From contig JADANN010000033.1 of assembly GCA_018806985.1 (NCBI GenBank), positions 1,736,001-1,800,000 on the forward strand: DNA of 64,000 nucleotides, given 5' to 3'. The position numbers and the translations under genes are program-made. Below, piece by piece: positions 1 through 15,855 of this stretch (the stretch's first letter is position 1; each line of letters starts with the position of its first letter). Below the pieces are notes generated by a model. The model was not told the origin of the DNA. It ran no database searches and was given only the letters and a program-made list of their open reading frames with translations. Source of the stretch: Angiostrongylus vasorum. Lineage: Eukaryota > Nematoda > Chromadorea > Rhabditida > Metastrongylidae.

Positions 1-385
1 ACTGCAAGCTCCAAGTGGTATAGTGGTGAAAATGGAACAACTTTTTTGAACTCGTTATGTCAGATCAGCTCTTCTATAGAGAATCTTTATGTCATTTCAT
101 CGATAATAGACACAAACTCGTCACATGTAGAAAATGTTTTTTAGCAGATAAGAAATAGGTTCTAAGCTAATGCCTCTCTAACAATGTTTAAGAGAAAATT
201 TTCTGACCATAAGAAAATTCATTCCCACTACGTTCCACTAACGACGATTCGATAGAGAAGAGGAATCCTTCATAGGACCTCTGCAGTCTTTCTGGAAAAA
301 GAGCTATTTTCAATTATAGTATATATGAGTAAATTCTCAGTTGAATAGACTATTGTCTTTATGTCAAACTCTGCCAAAAACCTGA

Positions 386-4506
<4,121 letters not shown>

Positions 4507-4509
4507 ATA

Positions 4510-5275
4510 GTGTCTAAATGCGAATCTTGTATAGTACAGCTAAGTTCATTGCTCTAAGATAAAAGGAAATGAAACGGGGTACGGCTAAAGAGCCACTTTT
4601 TTTCTTCACAAGATCTGCCCACGGTCGAAATTTCACGGTTGTTGCTCACGACACATTACGAGGTGTATATGGATGGCGCCAGTCTAGCATGCTTTTCTAG
4701 TACCGGAAAACCGACATTAAACGCTTTAATATCAGTGGAATCAATGAGGCCTGCATAGTTAATGTGGAATTGCTGCCTAAAGAAATCGAAGGACGCGGGA
4801 AAGCAGTCACTAGTTCGAATCCACACCGGACCAAACAAGTCTCTCATCTCTCAGGGCTCGAGAAATTGGTACCATAGTTGTTTGGCAAGAGTTCCATCCT
4901 ATCCACGAAGACTGGGCAAGTTGGTGGTGAAGACCTGAGAACACCCTTTTAAGTACTGCTGGAGGATTTTAGGGAGATCAACTCTACCAGCATCGCAGCA
5001 AATTTATGGAAACCAAAATCCTCAGGCAGGTGCCGGAATCATGTGCAAATCCGAAGGTCTTCGTGGATGCAATACACGGGGAAACCAATACAACGGGAAT
5101 TCTAGAATTAGCACAATACGATGTTGGGCCATCTAGTAGGAAAAAAGGGATTGAAAAGAAATGGTGTGACACATACGTTTTTTAAGAGTCTGGAGAGTTA
5201 GTTAAGAAATTCGTATTGTAGCCACAAAGAGAGTATTGAACTGCAAGAATGCCTTCTTTGGATTGCGGTAGCCTT
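4510..5275. other. Intergenic stretch downstream of FEZF, with a repeat C-like part
   Basis: No gene recognised. About 4880-5170 resembles the body of repeat C (a 'cgaaggtcttcgtggatgc' stretch preceded by 'aatcctcaggcagg'), in plus orientation and much diverged. The 3' UTR of the FEZF gene should begin here. Confidence 0.4.
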
Positions 5276-5279
5276 GAGT

Positions 5280-5725
5280 CCTCGACACTACCAACCATAA
5301 TGATGATGAGATACTCGCAAAACTCCGGACCGCAAGTGTCTGCGGTGGAGACTGAACGCGCTATTACACTTTCCGGGGGTTAACGCGCTCACCACCACAC
5401 CATGCGGTTCCTTCGTTTACCATATTTAGTGGTTCGTCTAAGTCCCTAGGTTCTTAGTCGCTTCATCGAGGCCAAGGGATGTTTCTGGATGTCGAGCCGC
5501 AAGTCACAAGTGGAGGTTCATTCCTCTGTAGGCTCGCTCAATCTGAGAAGTTTAAAACTACTACTTCGCATTCTGTGGTGGTGAACGCTTCAACCCCCCG
5601 GAAAGGGTAGCAGCGCGTTAGTTCTCCACCTCCGGTCCGGAGTTTTGCAAATATCTCAGCAACATTGTGGTTGAATTGCGCATTATACCTTGCCGTGAGA
5701 AATCATAGTAGGCAGCAAATAAAAA
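5280..5725. mobile_element. Two repeat B copies in inverted arrangement
   Basis: About 5290-5450 is a minus copy (reverse of 'tgtggtggtgaacgcg') and about 5570-5725 a plus copy ending in 'gtaggcagcaaataaaaagtt'. The two face each other across ~120 bp and could pair as a long imperfect hairpin if transcribed. Confidence 0.6.
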
Positions 5726-5744
5726 GTTATCATAAATAATAAAG

Positions 5745-6035
5745 CTAAAAATGAAGGATAAAGCTCTCGGCGTTGATCAATCCCCCAGGGATGCGCCATG
5801 TATTTCACTACATTACACACCGTTGGAGATGACTGAATGCATATCTGGCCCTTACAATGACTTGATTTGGTCTGCCGATGTATACAGCCAGTGCTTCTAT
5901 CCTCTCAGACAAGTCTGGTACCAAACCCGGAGAGATGGAAAGCTAGGTGAGCCAGGGGCGCGGGGATCGATGCCATGTGTGCGTGGCAGGGCTCGTCCGA
6001 CCACTGCGTTACACACGTTCACGGAAAATAAATGG
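5745..6035 (-). mobile_element. Repeat A (tRNA-derived SINE), near full length
   Basis: On the minus strand it starts with a tRNA-like head (A-box-like 'taacgcagtgg', B-box-like 'gcatcgatcccc') and ends at the plus-strand side in 'aatgaaggataaagctc', the remnant of the CTTTATCC tail. Frames of 79-95 codons called here are the SINE, not proteins. Confidence 0.75.
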
Positions 6036-6039
6036 TAGT

Positions 6040-7140
6040 GAGATAATACCATACATACAGAACGAAATACAAAACCGGCAGATCCCGTACGTCCACACTT
6101 CGTCCCAAACGAGATACAAGGTCCTACCCAAGCGAATCCTTGCTAGGTTTAAAGGAACCCAATCTATTCATGCAAAGTGGTCCTAGAGCGGTTAACAGTC
6201 CTACGTACCATAACTACGCCTTTTGAATTTGAAACTGTCATTGCAGTACTGCAAGCAAAGGGAAGGTAGTATTGAGTGTGATGTCCTACATAGGACGTAT
6301 GGAGGACATACTAATAAGTACTAGTTCTTTTATGCAAGGAATTTTAGAACTGATTTACTTCTATGAAGTGGTGCATAGCGACTTTTGCTTCCGTGTTGCT
6401 CCCGTTTCCTCATAGTCATCTGTTTCCTCTGTCTTTCTTCTTAATGAAGGTCACGTTCAGTAGTTTGAATGTTTGTACAGAATTTTCCATATTTGAAAAA
6501 AGTATGTTGAAGAAGTGTACGTTGATTTGCTCAGGTTGACCGTTCTCGTTTTATGGCAGCGTTTTGAGTAGAAATTGATGTTCGTATGGCTGCTTCTTTT
6601 CAAAGAAGAAAACACTGTTTTCTTGTTAGTTCATGGGTTATAGGTGTGAAGCCTTCAGAATTTAGTAAGATAGCAAAAGAAGATGGTTTTGAAGTCTCGA
6701 ACTCTCAAACAAACAAACGAAGTCTCGCGGTTGCTAAGAAAGAAAACGACGCACTTATAATCCAATGCCGAGGTCAGTAGAAAGTCGATCCTGGGAAAAG
6801 ACGTTGGTTACAAAATCTGGAAACTAAGCCTGTAAATCTGGCACTCCGGAACGTTCTGTCAAACTTTTCTTTTGGATTTCATTCGTTTTCTTTTCTATTT
6901 TTCGCCTTCATTCCTCGAGATGTTCTCCAACGTAGTCGTTCCACAGTTTTAGAACAAGTTTCGTTGAGATACACATTTATAATCCAGCTCATTCTTCCCT
7001 CTAACCGTTATTTGCTCTGGATATGTGTGTTGTCTTTCGGATTTTTTTCCTCCAATCCTTGTTTTCTCTGGATATTTCGACCTTCTCTATCAATCTGTAC
7101 TTTTATAGTTCTGCAGTCAAATCCTGTTTCATTTCAGGTA
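6040..7140. other. Region upstream of rpl-29, nothing recognised
   Basis: A 64-codon frame at 6586-6780 has no family resemblance and no splice partner I can support. The T-rich stretch from about 6850 to 7140 is the likely promoter or outron of the L29 gene. No repeat of the four main families is visible. Confidence 0.4.
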
Positions 7141-7144
7141 ATAG

Positions 7145-7153
7145 TTCATTCAG
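7145..7153 (+). promoter_or_regulatory. Acceptor directly before the rpl-29 start codon (likely SL trans-splice site)
   Basis: The sequence ttcattcag ends exactly at the ATG at 7154, following a T-rich tract. There is no upstream coding exon, so this acceptor most simply receives a spliced leader, as is usual for nematode ribosomal protein genes. A second acceptor-like 'tttcatttcag' lies just upstream, ending near 7137. Confidence 0.6.
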
Positions 7154-7469
7154 ATGGCCAAGTCAAAGAACCACACCAACCATAATCAAAGTATGTTTCA
7201 TGTTTGTTTATATTTACGTCTATTATTTATTTCGATAATCATTGCTTTATCTTGTTAGACACTGATTTTCATTCAAAATTTAATGTAACTATGGGATTTT
7301 CCTGTTCACAACTTATACTTCAGATCGAAAAGCTCACCGTAATGGTATAAAGAAGCCGAAGAAGCAGAGATTTATGTCGATGAAAGGGGTCGATCCGAAA
7401 TTCCTCAAAAACTTACGTTTCGCAAAGAAGCACAATAAACGACATGTTAAGAAGGAATCGAAAGCTTAA
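7154..7469 (+). CDS. rpl-29: 60S ribosomal protein L29 (eL29), complete
   Basis: Two exons, 7154-7190 and 7324-7469, split one codon (A|AT) across a 133 bp intron with a gtatgt donor and a cttcag acceptor. The product is 60 residues, highly basic, beginning [12 protein letters not shown] and containing [16 protein letters not shown] and [18 protein letters not shown], the hallmark of eukaryotic L29, a small protein on the surface of the large ribosomal subunit. Length matches the family in nematodes (about 60 residues). The start is the first ATG after the acceptor and encodes the conserved N-terminus. A possible cleavage signal 'ataaag' lies about 20 bp after the stop. It is the only ribosomal gene in the window and is intact. 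Confidence 0.95.
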
Positions 7470-7639
7470 GACATTGTTGACTCTTTTGTTATAAAGTTTT
7501 ACTATTATTGTGAAGAAGTGTTCGGTTAGTTCCGTTCTAACGGGCTAAGTGACCCGGTATGTGCTAAGTTTGTCTTTTGCATTTGTCGTGTGTGTATGTG
7601 AGCAACGCATTATGGGTAATGTCTTATAAGAACATATGT

Positions 7640-7790
7640 GGACCCCGGAGTTCAAACGAAGCTGCTGAGCTTATCCTCACAGATTAACGGGTTTGCGTGG
7701 TTGTTTTACTTGCTTACTAGGATAAGTGGACTGCCCGTTTTCACAAGTTGTGCCTATCCCAGCACATTTTCCATCCGCTTTGCTTTAGTG
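7640..7790 (+). mobile_element. Repeat D, 5' fragment
   Basis: Begins with the repeat D start (remnant of 'cttacttggatacttggatg', here degraded) and keeps 'gcccgttttcacaagttgtg' and 'cccagcacattttccat'. It ends where a repeat A copy begins. Confidence 0.5.
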
Positions 7791-8070
7791 GTCACATATA
7801 GCACAGTGGTTGGAGGCATCGTGCAATACACGTGGGACCGACACCTGCATCCAGGCTCACCACGCCTTCCATCTTTCCGGTGTCGGAAGATTGATACTTC
7901 TCTGAGAGGGTAGCAGCACTAACCTGATACATCGGTAGGCCAACGTGAGTCATTGTAAAGGCCAAATATGCGTCCAATCACCTCCAACGATATTTAATGA
8001 AGTCGAACGCATGGTGCGTCCATCAGGGATTGATCAACGCCACAAGCTTTATCCTTTATCCTTTATTCTT
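7790..8070 (+). mobile_element. Repeat A, divergent copy with tail
   Basis: Head 'tagcacagtggttggagg', then the body 'gatacatcggtaggcc', 'gtcattgtaaaggcc', 'tcaatcacctccaacg'-like blocks, and a clear tail 'ctttatcctttatccttta' at about 8047-8066. Tandem tail units like this mark the 3' end of the SINE. Confidence 0.7.
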
Positions 8071-8189
8071 TGTTTTGCAATCATCGTCCGTGGTAGTTCT
8101 TTGATTCGAACGTGGTGTCGGGTACGATTCTTATGCCTTGGTCTATAAAACTGCTGCAGCTGCAAGTACAGCTATTTGACTTTAGTTAT

Positions 8190-8640
8190 GAAGACGTCCT
8201 CCTAACGTGTAGTGGTCGTCGTAGGAGATGCGTGCGTCCGTGAAGTCCAATCCACAGGTTGTTTTCGTCCATCTGTTGTCTGTTCTTCTCATTATATGAC
8301 CGGTCGATCTGTTTCGTTACCGATGTGTGTTCTTCTGTTTTCTGAAGATGGTGTAAATTTCGAAGGTCATAGCTTCTTATTCCGGCTAAATGTAATGTAT
8401 TCCGGTTATCTTTCACAGGGCATCGTTGGAGCGCTCTGTTAGTACTGCGCAGGTTTCTTAACATGATTAAAGTACTGGCCCACTTCAATGCTGCATAACA
8501 GAGCTCTTGGAGGACTTTTATATCGACAAACCTGGATTTTTGGGTCCAGGTCCCTTGGTTGGTTGATGGTTTCTTTTAGAGAGACAAATGCGGCCTGTGC
8601 TGCTCTCTTTCTTCTATCTCGTTCCTCCTTCATAAAATCT
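8190..8640 (-). mobile_element. LINE-II C-terminal fragment, decayed
   Basis: Minus-strand frames at 8186-8488 and 8439-8633 match, by eye, the C-terminal part of the LINE-II open frame at 21250-22930: RRKRAAQAAFVSLKE corresponds to the 'RRRSAAWAAF' region and LAGIRSYDLRNLHHL to LAGIRSSDFRNLSHL there. Frameshifts separate the two pieces. Confidence 0.7.
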
Positions 8641-8781
8641 GTTCACCTTCGCAGCATGGGTTCTGCATGAACTGACTCTTTTGATTTTGCGCAGCCTGAT
8701 CTTTCTTATAGATGGTATCTTTTTATTGCCGTTATTGTTCCTGGTCGTCTAATTTTTAATTATTGAAACAGTGGAACCTTC

Positions 8782-11700
8782 ATGCGGGAGGACGTACTAC
8801 TGCGTAAATTGCTCGCAGATGGGGAAGGCACCGGTGAAGAGCGCCGCTTCCAACTGCTAAATGGATGTCTTCGTTTGTTACGCAATGCCAATACAGTTAG
8901 CAAAGCCGAAGCTGTGAAGGCTCTACGTTTAGTAAGTTGTGTTTGGATCTGGTTCACTTAGAATTCTGAATCCTATGATGTTGTGCTGGGGTATTTGCGA
9001 AATTTGAACGCCAGGCCACATTCTGATGCCACCATAAGATAGAAAACTGGGTGAGTGAAAGTTAAAGCAAACCCCTTAATGGTGCAGTAGGGTAACACTT
9101 GATCCCGCTGAATGGGTAATTGCGGGTTTGAAAATGACCTGGAGTCCAAATTTTGCAAACATCTCACCTTCATAGTTGTTGTCTTTCACATCATGCTCTG
9201 CCAGTAAAAAGGAGTAGCAGGCAGTAAATAAAAAGTTGACATCGTGATTTCGGCTACAGCTTTAGCTTAACTGGGGGTTAATACCGATTTGTGCTCCCTA
9301 GATCATGCCCAGCGACGGGTGATTGTTGAAGGCGTCTTTAGGTAATAAACTGGCTGAGAGAAGGGCAAAGCAAAGACCTCATTGGTGCAGTGGATAAGTG
9401 GTTAACGCGTGAGCTCCCAGAAGGGGTAATCACGGCTTTGAATCTGGCCTGGAGTCCAAGTTTTACAGGTGTCTCAACATCATCTTTACTTTTCATTTGC
9501 TGCCTGCTATTTCTTTCGCGGTAGGGTATTATGTGAGATACAAGTGCAAGGATGCATCATAGACGACGTAGAAGGGTGATTGCTGATGGCACTGCTAGAT
9601 AGAAAACTAGCTGAGAGAAAGGCGAAACGAAGGAGCCGCATGGTGTGGTGGTGAACGCGTTAACTCACTGAAAAGGTAATAGCGTGTTCGATCCCCACCA
9701 CAGACACCTGTGGTCCGAGTTTTGCAGTTGTCTCAGCTTCATTATGGTTAAAAAGTTGAGTCGTTCTGAATTCTATTTAATCCAGTCTTTTAATATTTCC
9801 TAAACAAGGGTCACTGATATTCTAATGGACAGAAAACTTAATCTAGCCCTCGTTTGGACTCTAAGCACACAATGGGCTTTATTAGTTGAAGTGCAGTGCA
9901 CAAGAGTATGTACTTTAAATGATATATTATAGTCGCATTTACTTTTAGTGGACAAATGGGCTAAAGAAATATGAATGTAGAAAGTTATTCAAGGATTTTC
10001 GTCAAGTTTTTTTTTGTGGGAGGCTTTATTGTATGTAAATTGCTTAGCTGTTTAAAAAAAATACTTATTAGGTAAGGTGAAGTCTTGAGTACGCAAGATA
10101 ATGAAGAATGTCGGACTGGGTCCCTCAAATTTATACTGTGATCATCGGAGTGGTGCTCTTGCATGACCTTTGACCTTCGTTATAAATAAAGGTAACTAGA
10201 AGTAAAGTGGATGCAGTTTACATTTTTCTGATTCTTTTCATAGCCATCAAATAAAGACTAGGTTGAAGTGTGTTGTAAGGTCTAGGTCTTAGTTTGCATT
10301 TGAAACTTGGGTATAATGACAGTTGCTTCAGATTCCCATGACATAAATTTAGTACCAAAAAAATGGGCGAAGATGAGGGATTGCTCAGGTTTCCTGCCCA
10401 CTTTCACATGAAATGCTTATGCTCCAAAGAGTTCTTGTTCAGATGGATTCCCTTGAATTATCCATGAGAAAGCAACGTGAAATTGCGGAGATGACGAAAC
10501 GACAAACCTGGGAGTATGAGAAGATGGCTGAGAGAGTAGATAAGGAGGTATTAGTATTTTTCTACTTTTGGACAGAACATTTGCCATATTCACGTGATTA
10601 TTATCGTAGGCGGACAATAACCGTGTGAGTAGTTTGAAAAGGACATTATACATTCAAAACAACCTTGTACTTGAAGATAAGTGTAGGACTTAAGCGCTAG
10701 AAAGTTGGTCAGCACTCACTGTCCTGTTCATGCGGAATGTTAAAGATAGCAATCAGCCGTGAAAAGATGACACAAGCAAAAGCAGATCTCGCTGCAGCAC
10801 GTCTTGTTCGTAAGAATCGGAAAGAGTACGCTCTTCTTGTTGGTATGATAGAAGATCTTCCATCGCGAGCAGAAACAACGAGGTATTGCTGCTGTTGTTG
10901 TATTCTACAGTATTTCTGTAGTTGATTATGAGTTTGAACTCACGAAAGAAATTATCTAATTTCGTCAGTTTTTATTTACTCTCTACTGTTTTTTAATGGC
11001 AGGGTGTTATGTGAAATACAACCATAGTGATGCTGAGATATTTGCAAAACTCCGGACTCCCATGGTATGGTGGTGAACACGTTAGCCTACGGAAAGGGTA
11101 ATAGCGTGTTCGGTCCCCACCGCAGGCACCAGCGGTTCGGAGTTTTGCAAATATCTCAGCGTCATTATGGTTATATCACGTTATTTTTGCACCTTGTTTT
11201 AATAATGTGGTCAGTTGGATTGTATTTGGTTTCAGGAAACTAGAAGATATGCAAGAAGAACTTATACATCAACAAGAGCGTCAGCAACAGCTTGAGGCCA
11301 GGGTATGCCTTATATCGTTTTTTCTTTTTCAACTAATTGTATAACTGTTGTAGAAGTACATTGGTTTGACTACGAGATTTCGGAAACAGTTATCGAACAT
11401 CCTAACTTTAGAACCGTGCTCCAACTTAACCAGTTTTAAAGAGTAGATAAACTAATGTTTGTTAGAGAGTGGCTAAATGTTTCGGCGCACTTCACTTTTT
11501 TTTGAGACCTTCGTTTTTGGACTTTTATAATTTATCCAAAATGCCTTGAAAGTTTTGCGCGCTGATGCGTTCGATTCCTGTGCGAGAATGGTAGCATTTC
11601 TTTCATAGAGTGTTCGTTAGTATTCGGCCACCGTTATCAGTTTTTCTAAGCCGGCCCTTCTTTATAGATGTATTGCGTTCGTTGGAAATCATAGACAGGT

Positions 11701-14700
11701 TAAACCAAGCCTATTTTTTCTAAGTTTATTGCTTCGAAGTATGGCCTTCCCTCTGTACAGGTTGCGACAAATTACTGTTTCGTATCATCTATCGTCCTGT
11801 TAGTTGTCAAGTCACTCTAGTGGGCGTCATTAAGTATTCTATTTCTTTCTGTCGCGGGCAAGAGCTGGCAAGTGGGTGCTCGAGCTATGCACTCGTTGGG
11901 CATCATATTTTTTTGGGGGGTTTTCGTAAACAGCTCCGACAATCGGGTCGGTGGTCTTCCTGCAGTACGCTTGACACTGGGAGAAATCCAGTCATTAACG
12001 TCTCTTGTCTGTTAGCTGTTGTTCATACGCTTTACGTGTCGGGCCCACCTTATCTTGGACTGTTTGTCGTATAGAAGTGCATCCTTGATTTTTTGATCGT
12101 TGACGCAGGTCTGAGCTTCGGATCATTTCCCTTACTTGCGTAAAACGGATACTCCTAGCATCGCCCTTAATAACGCTGAGTGATTTTTTCATCCTGTTTG
12201 CGCAGCGACCAGGTTTCTGACGCATGCGTTAAGGCAGGAAGTACCGTAAGTCGAAAAGGTGGGCACGGAGTCTGGTGTTGTTTTTTCTCCTCACTACATC
12301 CTTAATGCTCTTGAAAGCTCTCCACTTCGCTCGCTTCTTCCTGCTCGACTATGGAGCTAAATCATTCATCTTGTTGATATTAAGATCGAGATTGATGTAG
12401 CTGGTGCATTCGGAGATATTCGTTCCATTGAGCTTGAATGGGGCATCCGAAACCATTCCGTTCCTCGTGAACATCGTTTTTGTGAGATTTAATCGAAAAC
12501 TGCTCTTTCCACGGGCGTTGTCAAACCCGGTTAGCATCCGCTCCGCCTAGCCAATGCTTGGTGTTATAAGCACGATGTAATCAGCAAAGCGAAGGTGGTG
12601 TTAATTGCCAACCCTCTACTTCCACTCCCATGTTGACCCATTTCAATGTTCGCATGACGTTCTTGGGCATGGTAGTAAACAATTTTGGCGAGATGGTATC
12701 GCCTTGCCTACTATTTTGACGTCGATGTTAATACCATTGTAGAACGGTGATGTTTTGGTTGCAAAATCTTGATATAGCTCACGAAGAGTCTTTATATGCT
12801 GACTAGGGACTCTCTGTTCTCTAGGGTTTCTATGACTGTTTCTACCAACCTCGTTTAACCTTATCAAAGGAAGAATTCATATGGAGTCAGAAGCTTTCAT
12901 TAAATCGATGAAAGTGAGACAGAGCGGTCTCTTTTACTCTCGCAATACTTCACTGAGTCTTGTTATCGTGTGGACTGGATGTGGTCCATCGTACTGAAAC
13001 CTTTCCGAAACCGGCTTACATTGCTGTCCCTCGTCCAGTGTCCTGTTAGTCCCGTTTGGGATAACTTGAGTGAAAAGTTTGTAGACGAGAGATATAGGCG
13101 GACTAGGTGATGTTTACCGATATCGTAGACGTCACCCTTCTTGAACGATAGCACGGTCTTACTGGTCATCCACTTAGTAGGGACCTTGCGTTTAGACGAA
13201 TAACGTGGTAAAGGTCGGGTCAGTGTGTTTATGAAGGCGGAGGGTTCACTAGGTGTTCAGATCTTATCCTGTCGCGACCAGGTGTTGTTCGATTCTTCAC
13301 CGGCGAAACTGCATGTCGTATTTCGGAAGGGAGAACCGGTATAACGACGTATCCATCTTTTATTTCGTCTGAGGGTAGGAGGGTGTGGCTATTGAAGAGA
13401 TCTGAGTACTATTCGTGAATGATTTTCTCCATTACCTTTCTAGAAACTTTAATTCTTCCGTCTGTGCGTCGTCGTGCAACCATCTTGGTTTTGTGTTTGG
13501 CGAAGTCTCCGTGAGCTTTGCAAATTCTTCTTCGGTCTTTTGCAGCTTCAGTCATAACTGCTATTCTGCCTCCATAAGGTCTTCTTTTGTCGTCTGCCTG
13601 CACCATTTTACAAGTTCGTACGTGAGTTGACGCTTGTCTGTAGCTCGTGTGATTCCATGTTGTGTATCGACTCGTGTATTTCTGGGTACAGACGTCCCTT
13701 GTTGACTTTCAAACTCTCAGCTTTCACGGCACTAACGTAACCGATATGATTGCTTGGATAAACCGATAGTCTTACTAGTCGATGTTATCAAGAACGTCAA
13801 CTTCCAAGGGCTGATTAATGAATTGAGTAAGTCCCAGTTTGTGGCTGTTTTTAGATTTCGTTTTTTTGAATTTAGCGTCTTTTTCTCCTTGCCGCGAGAA
13901 GTAGAATCTTGCACGAAGGAGGCGGTGGTCTGATCCCGTGTAGAATTTTGGGACAACAGCGACATCGGCTAGGCAAAACCTTCTATTTACTATGATGTGG
14001 TCTATTTCGTTATGGTACTCTCCATTGGGAGACTCCCACGTCCACCGCTGAGGGTGGGGCTTCTAGAATTGTGAAGTTACCATGGATGGTCTTGGTCGCC
14101 ATGATAAACCCAGATAGCCGCTCATCCTGTTCGTTCCATTCTAATCCATGGGTCTCAGTGGGACGTTCTTCAGACGTTCTTCTTGGTCCAGTCTTAGCGT
14201 TGAAATCTCCAATGATGACCTTGAAGAATGTGTGGTCTTCTCTGTAGAATTTCTCCAAGTCCATATAGAATGCTTCGACTTCTTCTTCGTCATAGTTTGA
14301 TGTTGGCGCGTAAACGATGTCGGTACTGTTTCATAGCCACTGGAAATGCCTATTTGCTGCCCAATAGTTGAACTTTGGTGGTTCTTGCTGCCCTCTTTTC
14401 CATTGCACACATTAGCCGTTCGAAACATATTTCTCATAAACGCCACTCTTTGTGTGTGAACAATGAAATGAGAAGAAGGCAAAATCCGTCAAAACGTTAG
14501 ACACTATCTATTAAACATTGCTTTAACAAGCTCGTATCTATTTATCAGGAAAAAATAAATTTATTATTCAGTGCTGAGATTCATAAAAAAGTTGTCTCTG
14601 TTAAGAAACAAAACCGTTTTCAGTTATCGGAACGAAGAAACCACCTTCACGCTCTGAATATCATCCTTGCTAATTTCCAAAAGTTGCTCGCAGGTATAAT

Positions 14701-14896
14701 TATGACGGTTTTGTTCTATTTCCGAATATTACTGCTACTTGCAAGCTGTAATGTTCTTATGCACGGACTTTGTTTAGATGAGGATAATGAATTGTCGAAC
14801 GATGCTCCTAATGAATTAGGAGAAAAGAAAGAGGATGGAGATGACGATGATCATTCAAACAAAGAGCGGTCCAGTGAGACGATGGATATGGGATAG
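8782..14896 (+). CDS. thoc-7: THO complex subunit 7
   Basis: Six exons keep phase: 8782-8931, 10389-10547, 10746-10882, 11236-11302, 14549-14693 and 14778-14896 (TAG). THOC7 is a small coiled-coil subunit of the THO/TREX complex, which couples transcription to mRNA export in the nucleus. Family matches in order: [17 protein letters not shown] at the N-terminus; [16 protein letters not shown], equal to the conserved RIRKNRQEY block; [19 protein letters not shown], coiled coil; [20 protein letters not shown], equal to the conserved RRKQFHVLLSTI block; and an acidic tail. Predicted length is about 225 residues, close to metazoan THOC7 (about 204). The ATG at 8782 is preceded in frame by a stop, and by an acceptor-like 'gaaacag' a few bases upstream, so it is the likely start. 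Intron 4 is 3.2 kb because of an antisense LINE. The last intron is 84 nt, in frame and free of stops. Confidence 0.9.
8965..9765 (+). mobile_element. Three repeat B copies in tandem in thoc-7 intron 1
   Basis: About 8970-9240 and 9243-9490 are the 'ctcattggtgcagtgg ... gaatctggcctgg' subfamily; about 9500-9765 is the 'tggtgtggtggtgaacgcg' subfamily. The first ends in 'gcaggcagtaaataaaaagtt' and the next begins two or three bases later, so the element was inserted end to end with another copy. All three point the same way. Confidence 0.65.
10960..11200. mobile_element. Repeat B hybrid: reverse 3' end joined to a forward copy
   Basis: The left part reads 'tttttatttactctctactg ... aaatacaaccatagtgatgc ... 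caaaactccgga' (minus orientation) and passes directly into a forward core 'catggtatggtggtgaaca ... cggagttttgcaaatatctc'. The result is a near-palindrome. It sits in thoc-7 intron 3. Confidence 0.6.
11815..14485 (-). mobile_element. LINE-I (RTE-type), nearly full length, decayed
   Basis: Read 5' to 3' on the minus strand. An APE-type endonuclease is visible as IGDFNAKTG (in 14010-14264). Reverse transcriptase remnants follow: a [13 protein letters not shown] block (12963-13169), the region around 12643-12867, and [19 protein letters not shown] with [17 protein letters not shown] (12349-12537). The C-terminal [15 protein letters not shown] block is at 11995-12225. At least six frame breaks mean it is dead. 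It lies wholly inside thoc-7 intron 4, antisense to the gene. Confidence 0.85.
14694..14777 (+). other. 84-nt frame-neutral intron of thoc-7
   Basis: Donor gtataa and acceptor ttgtttag. The 28 codons contain no stop and read through in frame. If retained they would add a strongly hydrophobic stretch beginning [19 protein letters not shown]. Splicing is the better model because the joined ends (LLA-D-EDNE) match the acidic tail of THOC7. Confidence 0.6.
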
Positions 14897-15259
14897 TCAC
14901 TCTGCTTTGATTATGGTTATTTGTAATGGAAATTGTTAATGTTTAAGCCTTGAGAAATCAAGACTATCGTCGAGTTCACGTCTTGGTGAATGCCTAATTC
15001 ACAGCTTTTTCTTTCGGGCACTTGTGTTAATTGCTCGATTTTAAGTCTCTCTGTGCTAGAAGTATTGATTAGAAATACTTTGTAAAAATTCTCAGTGCGA
15101 AGACCATATATTTAGTCCGTTAACTCTTAGCGAAGAGTATTCTTGTTAGCTTACCATCATGTGCTACTGGTTTGAGATATTGTGCTCTTAGGATGCAAGA
15201 TCATTTATCAGAATTTTCCCCTATCTTGACGATTCTTATGATGTTGTTGATGAGTTGAG

Positions 15260-15307
15260 TGTCAAGCTCGAAGTAGTAAAGTATGTCAAGCTCGAAGTAG
15301 TAAAGTA
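15260..15307 (+). repeat. Direct duplication of ~24 bp
   Basis: The unit tgtcaagctcgaagtagtaa plus agta occurs twice back to back. It lies 360 bp after thoc-7, outside any gene. Confidence 0.85.
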
Positions 15308-15459
15308 ATCGAGAAAGTTGTACGGATTTAGTTGCTAGATAGCTCAGTACGGTAAGTGGGAACTATTCGTTCGTGCAAGAAAATGGGAGCGCAATGCAAT
15401 CCTAGATACCATACGTGATAACGATTGCTAGACGAAATTGCCAATCAGTTTTTTACGTA

Positions 15460-15855
15460 TACTTGACACTTGACGCTTGAATGGCCCGTCCTCACTGGTT
15501 GTGCGTGTCCCAGCACAATCTCCATTTTTCGGAGATTTCCTGGTTAAGCCATTGTGGTTCCCTAGAATCCCGAGGTCAGCCTAGCCAAAGTCTGTCCCAG
15601 GTCTTCACCACCACAGGCAGTCGCAGGTCTTGTGGATCAGAGGGAGATTTGCCACCATGCGACCCTGATACCAGGACGGTGGTGGATCCTGGTATTGGTT
15701 TACTCTTAGTTAGGCTTCCTAATGGAAACGCCGGACTTCTTCTTAGCTTGGGAGACCTTACCAGGAGGTGAATCCCCGCTGTACATCGCAGTCCGACAAC
15801 CAGGAACACCTCCCATCCACGATGAGGCGATAAACCGTTGGGAGGTTAAACACTA
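15460..15855 (+). mobile_element. Repeat D, full length
   Basis: Runs from 'acttgacacttgacgcttga atggcccgtcctcactgg' to 'gcgataaaccgttgggaggt'. Contains 'gccaccatgcgaccctgata', 'ggtattggtttactcttag' and 'cagcttgggagacc'. It is one of about twelve copies in the window, eleven of them in this orientation. Confidence 0.75.

Noticed and set aside
5745..6035. tRNA genes suggested by A- and B-box motifs in the many SINE copies
   Set aside because: The motifs lie in repeats without a full cloverleaf or acceptor stem; these are tRNA-derived elements, not tRNA genes.
6586..6780. 64-codon frame upstream of rpl-29
   Set aside because: No family resemblance, no convincing splice partner; kept only as a note in the intergenic entry.
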